A DNA stretch of 64,000 nt from Pseudeuparius sepicola (Eukaryota; Arthropoda; Insecta; Coleoptera; Anthribidae), in contig OY987305.1 of the NCBI GenBank assembly GCA_963920635.1, forward strand, positions 26,126,876 to 26,190,875. The letters are read 5' to 3'. The notes beneath the pieces were generated by a model. That model did no database searches and had not been told where the DNA came from. It worked only from the letters and a program-made list of their open reading frames with translations. Each line of letters begins with the position of its first letter. Position 1 is the stretch's first letter. The position numbers and the translations under genes were made by a program. Positions 9,992 to 20,640 of the stretch are shown here, piece by piece.

Positions 9992-11926
9992 TGTGACCCA
10001 TTTGTTTTGGGGTCAGTCTGTAAAAAGTGTATCAATCGTGCGATTTGGCTGATTTTTTTTTTAAATTGTAGAGCTCGATGAACTGCACATTTTGAACAAA
10101 AATTGCCTGGTTCGCATAAAATCCAAAGCCTACTATGACCGTTTTTATGAGCAAAATTTTAAGAAACCATATTAGCGTTTTTTTTTGAAAAAATCTGTGT
10201 GCGCCAATGGATTGAGCACCCCTCGAAATGTGTATGTACAAAATTTCATCAAAATATTTCAAGTAATAACGATTTTGTAGAAAAATTAAAAATGCAGCCA
10301 AGGTACGTCTTTATTTTCAAACATTCAAAGTTGGCCATGGAAAATAATTGAATTGTTTACTTTTATTAAGTGTCAAACTGTCTAAATTGAGTTCAGAAAT
10401 TGTTTGTGCTCAATACAATTAATTATCATAATTATGGAATATTTAAGCATAAGAGACAAAATAGAAATTGTTCGACTCGTGGGCGACAACGAGCGCTCGG
10501 CAGCAGAAGCTGCGGCCGAATTTAACAATAGACACCCAGGTAGATCAGTGAGTCGAAGTACTGTACAACGTATAAACAATATTTTTGATGAAACTGGATC
10601 GATTTCTAAAAATTTATTAAAAACTAGGCAAAATGGACGCTGTGGACTTGTTGAAAATAACAATCAAATTCTGCAATACTTTAGTGACAATCCTCGAAAT
10701 AGTGTTCGAACGGCTAGTTTAGACCTTCATATACCCAGAGAGAGTATAAGGAGATGTTTGAGACAAAACAAAATAAAACCGTTTAAGCCAAAATTTTTGC
10801 ACACCCTGGAACCAGGAGATGAGGAGAGAAGATTAGAATTTTGCTATTGGCTGCAAGGTGAATATCTCCATAATGGCAACTTTTTAAATGAAATTTTATT
10901 CACCGACGAAGCCACGTTTACTACAAATGGTGTAGTATCAAGTCAAAACTGCCGTCACTGGTCAGCTGAAAATCCAGAGTTTATAATAAATGCAAGGAGA
11001 CAATATTCACAAAAAATTAACGTTTGGTGTGGAATACTACGCGACAGAATAATTGGCCCATTTTTCTTTGAAGGGAATTTGAATGCGGCTGGCTTCTTGA
11101 ATTTTCTAGAAATTGAATTTAGAAATGCTTTAGATGAGTTACCATTAAGATACCGTTTAAATTTAAAGTTACAGTTAGATGGCAGTCCTATTCATAATGC
11201 TCGTTTAATCAGAAACTGGCTAGATAATAATTTTGAAAACTGTTGGATAGGGCGAAATAGTCCTTTCTGTGAGTGGCCACCGAGATCTCCGGACTTAACT
11301 CCTTTAGATTTTTTTCTTTGGGGTACACTTAAGCAAAATGTTTATAAGTCAAGACCCCATAATTTACAAGAACTGCAAGCTAGGATAAACCGTAGTTGTG
11401 AGGAAATTACTCCACAGCAAATACGAAATGTAATTTTGAATGTACGCAAGAGGAACGACAAATGCATTGTAGAAAATGGAGGCTTGGTAGAAGTTACAAA
11501 AATTTTATAATTTTAATTGTTTTTATGTTTTGTGTTTATAAGCATAAGGTTGTATTATTACAATTCAATTATTTTCCATGGCCAACTTTGAATTTTTGAA
11601 AATAAAGACGTACCTTGGCTGCATTTTTAATTTTTCTACAAAATCGTTATTACTTGAAATATTTTGATGAAATTTTGTACATACCCATTTTGAGGGGTGC
11701 TCAATCCATTGGCGCACACAGATTTTTTCAAAAAAAAACGCTAATATGGTTTCTTAAAATTTTGCTCATAAAAACGGTCATAGTAGGCTTTGGATTTTAT
11801 GCGAACCAGGCAATTTTTGTTCAAAATGTGCAGTTCATCGAGCTCTACAATTAAAAAAAAAATCAGCCAAATCGCACGATTGATACACTTTTTACAGACT
11901 GACCCCAAAACAAATGGGTCACACTG
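9989..11926 (+). mobile_element. Complete mariner-like transposon with 366-bp inverted ends
   Basis: The element begins CAGTGTGACCCATTTG and ends with the exact complement, flanked by TA (9987-9988 and 11927-11928). The left arm (9989-10355) and right arm (11561-11926) are near-identical inverted copies, far longer than the roughly 30 bp usual for mariner. It encodes an open transposase on the + strand (10434-11510). High arm identity and an undamaged gene point to recent activity. Confidence 0.95.
10434..11510 (+). CDS. Mariner-like transposase, D,D(41-42)D type, apparently intact
   Basis: The enzyme cuts and inserts its own element in the nucleus. The frame is 358 codons from ATG 10434; an in-frame ATG at 10404 would add ten residues of poor quality, so the later start is preferred. 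The N-terminus has two helix-turn-helix-like units (IRDKIEIVRLVGDNERSAAE; SVSRSTVQRINNIFDETGSI, about residues 6-60). The catalytic triad is D in ILFTDEATF, D in LKLQLDGSPIHNA and D in SPDLTPLDFFLWG. Forty-two residues separate the last two acids, one more than the 41 of the DD41D (rosa-type) group. There is no internal stop. It lies between 366-bp inverted ends. Confidence 0.92.
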   Translation: MEYLSIRDKIEIVRLVGDNERSAAEAAAEFNNRHPGRSVSRSTVQRINNIFDETGSISKNLLKTRQNGRCGLVENNNQILQYFSDNPRNSVRTASLDLHIPRESIRRCLRQNKIKPFKPKFLHTLEPGDEERRLEFCYWLQGEYLHNGNFLNEILFTDEATFTTNGVVSSQNCRHWSAENPEFIINARRQYSQKINVWCGILRDRIIGPFFFEGNLNAAGFLNFLEIEFRNALDELPLRYRLNLKLQLDGSPIHNARLIRNWLDNNFENCWIGRNSPFCEWPPRSPDLTPLDFFLWGTLKQNVYKSRPHNLQELQARINRSCEEITPQQIRNVILNVRKRNDKCIVENGGLVEVTKIL

Positions 11927-11932
11927 TATGTA

Positions 11933-13171
11933 CAGGGTGTCCAACTTTATAACTGTAAAATCCGTAAAATCTTCATTTTTGGAGATAAAAGCCTAAACTT
12001 TTTTTTGTTTGAAAGGCCTTCAAAAACCGCTTCTTTTAGCCTTTCTGCCGTTTTCAAAATGCAAATCCAGGGCCGGCTGCGATTTTTTTATACCCCCGAT
12101 TTTCACGAAAACCATTTAGCTATTTTTTTATTTAAAATCTGACCCCACAGCGTTAATCAGAACACCCCAAAACCCATATATACCAAATTTGAATAAAAAA
12201 TATACAGGGAGTTCCATTCTGTCAAAGTTGAGAAAAATAGGAATTTTAAAGGCATCTGCCAAGTCAAGTGTGCCATGGAATCCCCTCAAATCAGTCGAAT
12301 GGTCAATAGGACCACTCAAGGTGTTGGTGTGCAAAGGTCCAATACAAAATATACAGAGTGTTCTTATCTGTGCCATCTCAAATTACTGAATTTTTGGAAC
12401 TTTATACGGCTCAAAAATCGAGTATATCAAAACCGCTCCACACACTATAAACGAATTACATCTAAAAAATACAGAAGCCTGCCAGTCGGTAAGTCCATAT
12501 GAGTTAACGTGGCTGATGTGCCACAACAGGAAACGCACAGAAAATGTATCATCTTAGACAATGACTTTGTTGACAACGGCCCAATAATTTAAATTGTTTT
12601 TATTTGTTAGTTGGCATTTTGTAAAGAAATACATTACTTTTGTGTTTATCAATATTTTTTCAATGATTCCAGAGCACTCTTGATCCGTATAAGTTTCATA
12701 AAATTTCAGAATTTTGAGATGGCTCAGAGAAAAATACCCTGTATATTTTTGTAGTAAATCTTTTCACAGCAACATTTTGAGTGCTCCTGTTGACCATTCA
12801 ATTGTTTTGAAGGGATTCCATCGCACACTTGACTCACCAGATGTCTTTAAATTAACTATTTTGCTCAACTTTGACAACCTACAGAATGGAACTTACTGTA
12901 TATTTTTTGTTCAAATTTAGTATATAGGGGTTTTGGGGTGTTCTGATTAACGCTGTGGGGTCAGATTTTAAATAAAAAAATTGCTAAATGGTTTTCTTGA
13001 AAATCGGGGGAATAAAAAAATCGCAGCCGGCCCTGGATTTGAATTTTGAAAATGAGAGGAAGATCAAAAGAAGCGGTTTTTGAAGGCTTTTCGAACAAAA
13101 AAAAGTTTAGGCGATTATTTTCAAAAATGAAGATTTTACTGATTTGTACAGTTTTAAAGTTGGACATCCTG
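11933..13171. mobile_element. Foldback element with ~490-bp arms, CAGGGTGTCCAAC ends
   Basis: The left end CAGGGTGTCCAACTTTA and right end TAAAGTTGGACATCCTG are inverted, with TA on both sides (11931-11932, 13172-13173). The arms pair over about 490 bp (blocks GGGCCGGCTGCGATTTTTTT, ACCCCACAGCGTTAATCAGA). The loop (about 12410-12690) has no recognisable coding. It lies only 4 bp beyond the TA duplication of the mariner at 9989. A truncated relative is at 55372-56273. Confidence 0.88.
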
Positions 13172-13340
13172 TATATATATATATATTTTGTTTCTCTCTT
13201 TGCCTCATTGTTTAGTGTGTCATTGGTATCTATATAGAAACTTTATGTTTAAGTGTAAGAGTACCTAAAGCTAAACTTCGCCATTTGAGCCCCACTTTTG
13301 CTATTTTCTTCAATAAAGACATTATTATTATTATTTTAAT
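13172..13340 (+). repeat. 3' end of the split Jockey-type element
   Basis: After the two inserted transposons the TA run resumes and is followed by a 3' UTR-like stretch with AATAAAGAC and a tail ATTATTATTATTATT. The same AATAAA plus (TTA)n ending occurs in the Jockey copies at 25689-25715 and, on the minus strand, at 44578-44605. This is where the element starting at 8545 ends. Confidence 0.75.
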
Positions 13341-13689
13341 ATTATATCGACTTCGCCAAAAGGCATTCGCACTCCATCTATCGGGAACATTCACTTAGAT
13401 CCAGATGGCTCGGACGAGACCCTTTCCATGTTTTCGGGCCTTAGGTGACATTGATGTTGTATGATTCTGCATTCGCCATGAATTTCCTGGCGTTATTATC
13501 ACTATTATTAATGTTTTAACATTATGTTGGGTTCTTTTCATATATAAATAAATTATACACATTCTGGGGCAGACAATTTTTCTTACATTGAGTAGGAACG
13601 ACATGAGATGATGGACACAACTGACAGCTACAGATACATAACCGCACTATAGCTACAGCTACACAGCAACATTGTCAGTTGTGTTCATC
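13341..13689. other. Gene-less stretch, nothing recognised
   Basis: No domain, inverted end or tandem structure seen. Confidence 0.35.
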
Positions 13690-14369
13690 ATTCCACAATG
13701 TTCTAAATTCCTCCTCAATATAAGAAACATTGTCTGCCTCGGAGTGTGTATAATAAACTCTTTCTGCAACTGTAGTATTCCTGTTGTTTTTAATCTAACA
13801 GTACCTGGTTGTTCATATCCGATTTTCCACTGTAAGTGAACGGTCTTTTTACACATTTCACAGAGCACACCTGAGAGCTATATAAGAACAAAAACAACTG
13901 ACAGTTTGTTGAATTTGTTTTGCCAAACTTGCCATGGCCTACTTAATATTACATAAAAAAAAGCTTTTAAGTGTTACATCTAATAAAAATCATTGGTGTG
14001 ATATATCATTCGAAAGAGAATTTCAAGTAGATTTCAAATTTTTAAATCCAAGGTGGCATCCATAAGAATTTTTGTGTCATATCTCGAAAACGAAAACTTT
14101 TTTAAAAAACTGACACTACTGTTAAAAAGACTAGATAAAAGTGTCTTAATAATGTCTTTGTACAACTATCGGTTTTGAAGATATTTAGCAAAAACGAAAA
14201 TGGGAAAATTTAGTTTTTCGGAAATAACTCGAAAACGATCGCAGTTAGCCTTGATTTCTCAATGGCATCAGATTGACCATAAAATTGTCTAAAACTTCTC
14301 CATTTAACCGACTCTATCTCCTGTAGTTACTGAGATCCCAATGGTAAGGTTCGAATTTGGGACACACTG
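13690..14369 (-). repeat. Dispersed repeat, right copy of the inverted pair, with mariner-like end
   Basis: Reverse complement of 3541-4630 without the Harbinger-like insertion. It ends GGGACACACTG followed by TA, like the foldback elements elsewhere, so it is one arm of such an element. The outermost ~150 bp are present only in this copy. Confidence 0.7.
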
Positions 14370-14375
14370 TATATA

Positions 14376-14850
14376 CAGTGTTCTTCAAAAGGTTCACAAC
14401 ATGGAGACATTTGTAATTAATGATTTATTTTGAAAACAAACTTTGGGGGTTACCTTTTGCTTTAAAAAATATTAAAAATGATTAAATGTGGTCACGTGAC
14501 TTTTTCTGTCAAAAATTACATTTAAAAAATTAAATTGCTATAATGGATTTACTTGTCAAAATTTCAAAAAGTTTTACTTCAAAAAGTTATTTCTTTTTCA
14601 ATATTACATAAGGGTAGTGAAGGCTCTATTAAAATATTTATATTTTTGGCATTTTTAAAAAATTTGAGCTGCATAAAAACTATTTTATACCACTAGCTTT
14701 ATCATTCTATTCTATAATAAGAATACCTATGTGTTTTTTAAAAAAAATGATATTAACGCTTTAAAATTCTGTTATGTTTGATGCAAGGTTGATGTACCGT
14801 CAAGCATTTAGGATATAAATTTGTTTAAAATTCCGGATGCATCACTTTTC
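14376..14850 (+). mobile_element. Single arm of the 38937-40373 foldback family
   Basis: It begins TA/CAGTGTTCTTCAAAAG and follows the left arm of the 38937 palindrome through GGTTACCTTTTGCTT, TCACGTGACTTT, AAGTTTTACTT and GATATTAACGCTTTAAAATTC. The matching second arm is missing. It lies 4 bp after the TA that closes the 14369 terminus. Confidence 0.75.
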
Positions 14851-15028
14851 AATATTCAATTTGAGCTTACATATAATGTCTTCAACGGGCTCTACTGTCT
14901 TTTTTACGGAACTAAAATATCTCATTTCGTTCCCGAGATCTGAAGCTGGGGAGCTTTAGGTGAATCACTCTGTACATATTTCTTCTAATTTCATAATTAA
15001 TCTGTAATAAATCTGCTTTAAATTTCAG

Positions 15029-15328
15029 GTGTTTTCCATATGTGCATTTGCAACAATCACTGGTTATACTGGATATATTAACTACAACTGTGACCATGCA
15101 ACTCCACCACGAGATGAATTTAGCTATCCATTTTCAATACAAATTATTCGGGACTTATTAAATGGAACAAAACCATGTAATGTGTCAATTATTGGAGACT
15201 TTTCATCAGATGCCAAATTTTTTGTAGCTACTGGTGTCCTTGCTATGCTTTATTCTCTTGGCATAATGGCAGTGTATGCAAAATTCGATGAAATGTACAA
15301 AGGCAATAATAATAAACTTCCCCTTTAT
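15029..15328 (+). CDS. Synaptophysin-family gene, internal exon A (membrane spans 1 and 2)
   Basis: This gene encodes a four-span MARVEL-domain protein of synaptic and other small vesicles. Exon A has 100 codons, from acceptor AATTTCAG/GTG to donor TTTAT/GTAAG, both phase 0. It encodes span 1 (VFSICAFATITGYTGYI), a luminal loop with two cysteines (YNCDHA, KPCNVS) and possible glycosylation sites NGT and NVS, then the family-diagnostic GDFSSDAKFFVATGVLAMLY leading into span 2. Vertebrate synaptophysin has the same order: an FSI/FAFAT start, YPF in the loop and GDYSSSAEFFV before span 2. The upstream exon encoding the cytoplasmic N-terminus was not found. Confidence 0.93.
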
Positions 15329-15387
15329 GTAAGACTGATTTGAAATTTCTATTTACTACTACTAAGGTAATATTTTCTGATTTTTAG

Positions 15388-15546
15388 GATTTCATTTTGA
15401 CAGTGATTTTTGGTGTCCTCTGGTTATCTAGCAGTGCTGCTTGGGCCAATGGGCTCGCAGGACTCAAAAATTCGGTTGCGGACAGTACTCCATGCACTGA
15501 GTGTACACTTACTTCTAGTAATTTTTCAAGTCTAAATATCTCTGTG
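15388..15546 (+). CDS. Synaptophysin-family gene, internal exon B (membrane span 3, second loop)
   Basis: Fifty-three codons lie between acceptor TTTTTAG/GAT and donor CTGTG/GTAAGA, both phase 0, after a 59-bp intron. It encodes span 3 with the family signature DFILTVIFGVLWLSSSAAWA and the second luminal loop with the pair TPCTEC and possible glycosylation sites NFS and NIS. Family members carry a W(L/F)VSSSAWAKGL block at this point and a cysteine pair in this loop. The exon ends SLNISV, exactly where vertebrate synaptophysin reads LNTSV before span 4. The next exon is 22.4 kb away. Confidence 0.93.
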
Positions 15547-16802
15547 GTAAGAACTCTGTTGAATTGAACTGATTGCTTGTCCTCGTCAGGGGAGAATTCA
15601 ACCTGATAATGGAGGGGTAGTGGCTTGCCATGTCTTTTAAGGTGGAGGGAGGGGAGGAGCATAACTGTATGGGGGTGCCAATTAGAATTTTTGAAATCCT
15701 TTAGCTCAGGGCGATCGACTGTCAAATTTTCAAGGTTGAATAGTTGTGAATTAACCTTATATGAGCAAAAAATATTGTGTAAAGTATAAGCCAATTGGTG
15801 GTAATTTTTGTTCATTGTTAACTATCGGACCATAATCATTTGTGTAGCAAAACTAACAAGTACATTACCTTTTTCTTTTATACAGGGTGTCCTTGAAAAG
15901 AAGGACAACCAATTACCTGTAGGTTCCTGACGTCAAAATATGGCGACATAACCACACTTACCTATAGGCAAAAATGCTTCCCTTAAAAGACACACGGGGT
16001 TACAGTTCAATCTTAAAAATTGGTTTAGATTTGGTACAAGTTATTACTATTTATGTCAAATTCAACCACTGTATCTTGTTGTAACTCAAAAACAAATGTA
16101 AATCGCGGGGAGACATATTTTTATCTCCCTCAACTTTTTCTGAGGTACCTATGCCTAAGGTGACAGACATTTTTATGATCGAGAATTTTATTTCCCTCAT
16201 TTTTTGTATCTTTTAAATTTGTCTCAAAAACCATCGTTTTCAAGATCAACAGGATCATTTTGGAATAAGGTACCTGACTTCTAGATGCGTAATGCCATTT
16301 GGTCAAATCTAAAGGAAATGAAAATAGGAAAAACGACCATGGAAGGTAATAACACAACACAAAACTAGAAAAAAATTTTATAAACATGGGTCCCAAAATT
16401 GTTCAGACATATACGACATGATTTTTAAACTTGCCGTTTAATACCCTGTATCTTTCCTAAGAAGAATGCTGGAACCTATGCTTATACAACTTTTTTCTTG
16501 TCTTGGGTAGTGTTATTAAGTTCCAGAGTCGTTTTCCCTATTTTTGTTTCTTTTAGAATTACGCATCTTTAAGTAAATAAAATACTTATTTTATTCTAAA
16601 AAACCCTGTTTAGAGAAATTTACAAGATTCAGAAAGTAACTAAATGAAATTCTACACCATAGAAATGATTCATAGACAAAAAAAGTTGTGGGGACAAAAG
16701 ATTAGGGTGAACCGGAGTAAATGTGGCTACCTGGTGCTCTGTAAAAATATAATGCCCATTTATGCCTTAACTATTAACTCCTTAATTTAAAAAATATATA
16801 TA

Positions 16803-17003
16803 CAGTGTGGATACAAATTGTGGAATATTGCTTATTATTTCTTAAAATATTCTTCAAATCAAAAACATGTTTTAATAAAAGTGTTAGAGGTAATTATTTC
16901 CCGTTTAGTAATAATAATACATAAAAACATAATAAAACATGTTTTTGATATGAGGAATATTTTAAGAAATATAAGGAATATTCCACAATTTGTATCCACA
17001 CTG
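16803..17003. mobile_element. 201-bp MITE
   Basis: The ends CAGTGTGGATACAAATTGTG and its reverse complement are flanked by TA (16801-16802 and 17004-17005). Both arms continue through GAATATT and ATTTCTTAAAATATTC-like sequence into a short centre. Compact and well preserved. Confidence 0.9.
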
Positions 17004-17154
17004 TATACTAGGGAATAGGATGTCTTCTTGAATACCTACTCCGGAAATTAGAACACCTGAACTCCCCAGGATGTAGATGCAGGCCTAATTTTTTTAAAAT
17101 TTCGTCAGGGCAGACCGTCATGTATTTCTTGTCTTTTATATTATGAGAGTATTC

Positions 17155-20100
17155 CTGGGGCAAAAGTGGCATTAAGGAAGAAGAGCACTTCATATTTGCT
17201 TTTTACAGCACTTTAAAATTTCTTATACTTTTTGAGATATATTAATAAACATTTTGAAAATTAGTAATCTTAATTTCAGGACTAAACAAGACTGCTGAAC
17301 ACCCTGTATCTCGAGAACGAATAATTTTCACCTCTAAAAACCCCGATTATCTCATTTTGTTCGAAAATTTTAATAACAAAATTATTAAAAAAAAAAGAAA
17401 ATAAAATTTAATTTCATTGGATCCACACGGTTCAATAGGATCAAATTTAGTGTCCCTACTATTTTCAATCCCATAACGAAAATCTGTACCTAACTAAATT
17501 AAAATTTAACAATTTATTATTATACCTAGCAGCGCCGAATCTTTGTGGTACAGAATTGCGCCGCAAGCGAAAATTTTTCAAATATTCAAGGTTAAACAGT
17601 TTAAATTAATGAAAAGAAATTCCAAGCAAAACATATTCTTGTTAACTGGTTTTTATTTTTTTGTTCACTAGGACTCATAACATTTGTAGCCAAGAAGTCT
17701 TACTCAGTCTTCTTTTATAGAGCAACTGTGACCAATAGAAATTCCGAAATTTGTTTTAGTGTGAGCCCATAAAAATCATTGCTTTTTAAACCGGCTATAC
17801 AAATGAAAGCAGAGGTGTTTGGCTACAAAAATGCGCCGTCGCCGAAAATTTTTAGTAATATAAAGGGCTTATGTATGGGAAAAGCCAGGTCTCGTGGAAT
17901 AGGTAGTTAGCTACTTGACAATAATAAGTATATTTTTCAATAAATGTATCTATGTTACACATTATTATTTCCAATTTATATTCGATCAATGAATCAATGT
18001 TGTATATTCTGCGTTTAGGATATTTTTATTGTTGTCCAAAAATCCAGGGGGGGGGGGAGAACGAATAGGAGAACGTTTCTGATGTTATGTTTGCAGACGA
18101 CGATCAAAATGAAGGTGTCGCATCGTGAGTGACAGCAACAAAATGTGATTTATTTTTGGTTATTAGACCAGCTTATACTGCCTCCTAAAATTAACCGCCG
18201 GGTGCTATTAGCATCCTAGCACCCCCCCTAAAACCGGCGCTGATACCTAGTATTAAATCAGGAGTTACCTTTACATGTGGCTTCCACCAGCAATTGATCT
18301 GACTTTCTCATCTTATATTTATCCAACTGTTTCGTCTTTAATGTCATAAGGGGCAACTCATCCTCATCAGTAGCACATTCAGATTCGCTGCTTGTGGCCA
18401 TTCTTTTTTCTGTGTCTTCCTCTTGTTCTTGATGCTCTTTTCCTTTTGTAAATCCTGTTTCTTTAGTTCTTCGGCTGCTTTCTTCTTTTGCCTGGCTTTT
18501 TTCTCTTTTCTAGATCCCCCATTACTTTGGGATCAGACAATAATGCCCCTAGTGTCTTTATCAGCTCTGCTTGATACAATTCTTGCTGTTTCTATTTTCT
18601 GTAATAGCAGGGTCTCAAATTCAGATGAACCCATTATTTGTTGCTGATCCAGTGATAGTTCTTCTACTTCCGTTTCGAGAATTCCACAGTATTCCATTAG
18701 GTTTTTGTATTCATCCCCTGCTTTCCAAGCTTCAAGTTCACTTCTTGGAAAAAATTTCTCGATTTTTCTTGGATCTACTGGAAATCGGTTATCTTCTTGC
18801 ACAAATAAACCTATAGCTTCAAAACCTTTCTTCATATTTTCTGAAGTTAATGATGTCCATGATTTTCCTCCGAGCTCCCCTATGTCTCTCTTAGTCAAAG
18901 GGGATCCATAGTGTTTTTTCTGCCACTCAATCAAGACGTTATTGTAACGATTCTTCAAATGTCCAAAGACAACTTTGTCAAGTGGTTGTAATTCACTTGT
19001 AGTGTGTGCCGGTAGCTTTACAAAAATAATGTTATTTTCTATGCCAAACTTGACCAAATTGATCGAAACGTGGGAAAAATGTCCATCAACACTGGTCGTT
19101 CTTTGGGACCATTTAATGTGAAAACGTTTTCTATGTACCTTTGAAACGCCTCTGTTGTAATCCAGCCACTTTCCGTAATATCGAATGTTGTACCAGAGTA
19201 GAGATTATCACTTTTCTGATCGAACTGCTTCTCCTTTAGATTTAAAAATAATATGCGGAGATAATCGTGTTCCTCCAGCTGTAACTCAAGCCAGAACCGT
19301 TGTATTAGCCCTTCCAGCACCTGCAGTTCTTCTTGCAAGACTCTCGCCTTTGGTCCCAATAACTTTTACTTTTGCAGGAATTTTACTATTGCAGGATCGC
19401 GGTTAAAAGCAGTTTCATCAAGATTGCATATTTGATTAGTTTACCTAACAAATTTAGCCGTACAATTTGCTCTGCCCACATCTGGTAAAAAGGAAATATA
19501 ATTTCAGGTTTAAATTGTTGATACCTGGAATTCTGTGTTAGCTCAGGCACCTGAAGGCTTAATTTGTGACGCGATGAAAAATATCTAAGCATCACCTCCT
19601 GGTCTTTGATTTTTGAGAGGTGGTACTTGTCGCTTTTTGACTACGTAATTATGCACTGTATGAAGAAATTCATTTTTAGTTAGTCCAAAACCACACTTTG
19701 CCATAACTTTGACACAATTCACAATTACACACTCTTCTTCAGCAGAAAATACAAGTTTGCAACCTGGTTTAAATGATGTTGCCACAGTTCTAGATTTCCA
19801 AGCACTTAAATGAAGTTGCAAAGTAGATCTTGCTATGTTATAAGTATCTGCTGCCTCAGTTTGACTCATAATTTTTCGTCAAACGGCTTCGATTGGGATT
19901 TGTAAGTCTTCACTGTACTTTTTTCTCGTTTCTTTACGTATTTTCTCACCATTTTGTTTTTAAGTTTATAAAGAGTCACTTTATTTTTATCCACTAGGTA
20001 TTACTAATAAAATTCAGGTTATCACAAGGACTGCCACTTTTGCCCCAGGGTGGCTGCCACATTTGCCCCGGTGCCTGTTTATACAGGGCAAAAGTGGCAG
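17155..20100 (-). mobile_element. Degraded pogo-type DNA transposon
   Basis: Short inverted motifs CCTGGGGCAAAAGTGGCA near 17155 and TGCCACTTTTGCCCCAGG near 20032 bracket a minus-strand pogo-type transposase pseudogene. Two more copies of the motif lie just outside or at the right end (GCCACATTTGCCCCGG near 20053, GGGCAAAAGTGGCAG near 20083), so the exact terminus is uncertain. A clear TA duplication was not found. Confidence 0.6.
18258..19952 (-). pseudogene. Pogo/jerky-type transposase pseudogene
   Basis: Read on the minus strand. It starts MVRKYVKKREK at 19952, followed after a frameshift by an N-terminal helix-turn-helix piece (MSQTEAADTYNIARSTL, from 19869). Next come a DDE region with NLDETAFNRDPAIVK (about 19430-19390), DGHFSHVSINLVKFG (about 19075) and LPAHTTSELQPLDKVVFG (about 18990). 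A basic, lysine-rich tail ends SESECATDEDELPL and CKGNS before the stop near 18258. The order of HTH, D, DGH and QPLD is diagnostic for pogo transposases. At least four frameshifts and one stop make it non-functional. Confidence 0.88.
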
Positions 20101-20549
20101 CCCCTGTATTCAAACTTTCAAAAAATGGAAAGTTAGCTTATACTTGTACAAGATAAGGCTCAGGTTAAATTCTAAATACCTGGAATATCACAACAAACAA
20201 AAAAAAAACAAATTAAATAGGCAGATATTGCATGACCCATAAAATGCATCTCCTCTCTAATTGTTGTATTTCACTGCAATCCTTTTCCCAAGAGCTACAT
20301 ATTTTTATAGGCTCAAAGTAGACACTAGTGGCAAAGATGTCTCCCCGCAATTTTCCTTTGTTTTTGAGTTACAGCAATGAGAACAAAGTGGTCGAATTGG
20401 TAGTAATAACTTATACCAAATATCAACTCAATGTCTCTAAAATTGAGAAAAATATTGGTTCCAGCATTGAGTAAAAGAGTAATAGGGGAAGAGGAACTGC
20501 TCCCGTGTTGTCAGTAGCTAACAGGTAATTTTGTAAAAAAACAGGGATC

Positions 20550-20640
20550 GCCATCTAGTGGTCTGCAAAATTATTAAAATATCATAGTCTCGTCCCTCGC
20601 ACCATCTAGTAGGCTGCAGAATTACTAAAATATCGATCGT
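20550..20640 (+). repeat. Direct duplication of ~48 bp
   Basis: Two adjacent diverged copies: CCATCTAGTGGTCTGCAAAA then TTATTAAAATATC, and CCATCTAGTAGGCTGCAGAA then TTACTAAAATATC. Confidence 0.65.

Larger units (their letters stand above)
15883..20500. mobile_element. Inverted arms bracketing the pogo region
   Basis: The left arm (15883-16140) begins TA/CAGGGTGTCCTTGAAAAG. The right arm (about 20275-20500) is its diverged inverted copy; shared blocks include CAAGTTATTACTA, GTAACTCAAAAACAAA and GCGGGGAGACAT. The right terminus is eroded. Between the arms lie the MITE at 16803 and the pogo-type element. This is either a large long-arm element into which others inserted or two opposed half copies. 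Confidence 0.55.

Noticed and set aside
10032..10301. Frames of ~80-90 codons at 10032-10301 and 11615-11854
   Set aside because: They are the two inverted arms of the mariner element read on opposite strands; their identical peptides only reflect arm identity.
12128..13237. Several 60-80-codon frames in the 11933-13171 element
   Set aside because: They lie in the inverted arms and have no domain; the same peptides recur on the other strand.
1..15028. First exon of the synaptophysin-like gene
   Set aside because: I searched by eye for a short N-terminal exon of the KEP(R)G-type followed by a donor in phase 0 and found no convincing candidate; it is probably outside the window.
15384..15815. 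143-codon minus-strand frame across exon B
   Set aside because: Antisense to a conserved synaptophysin exon with proper splice sites; no domain in the antisense peptide.
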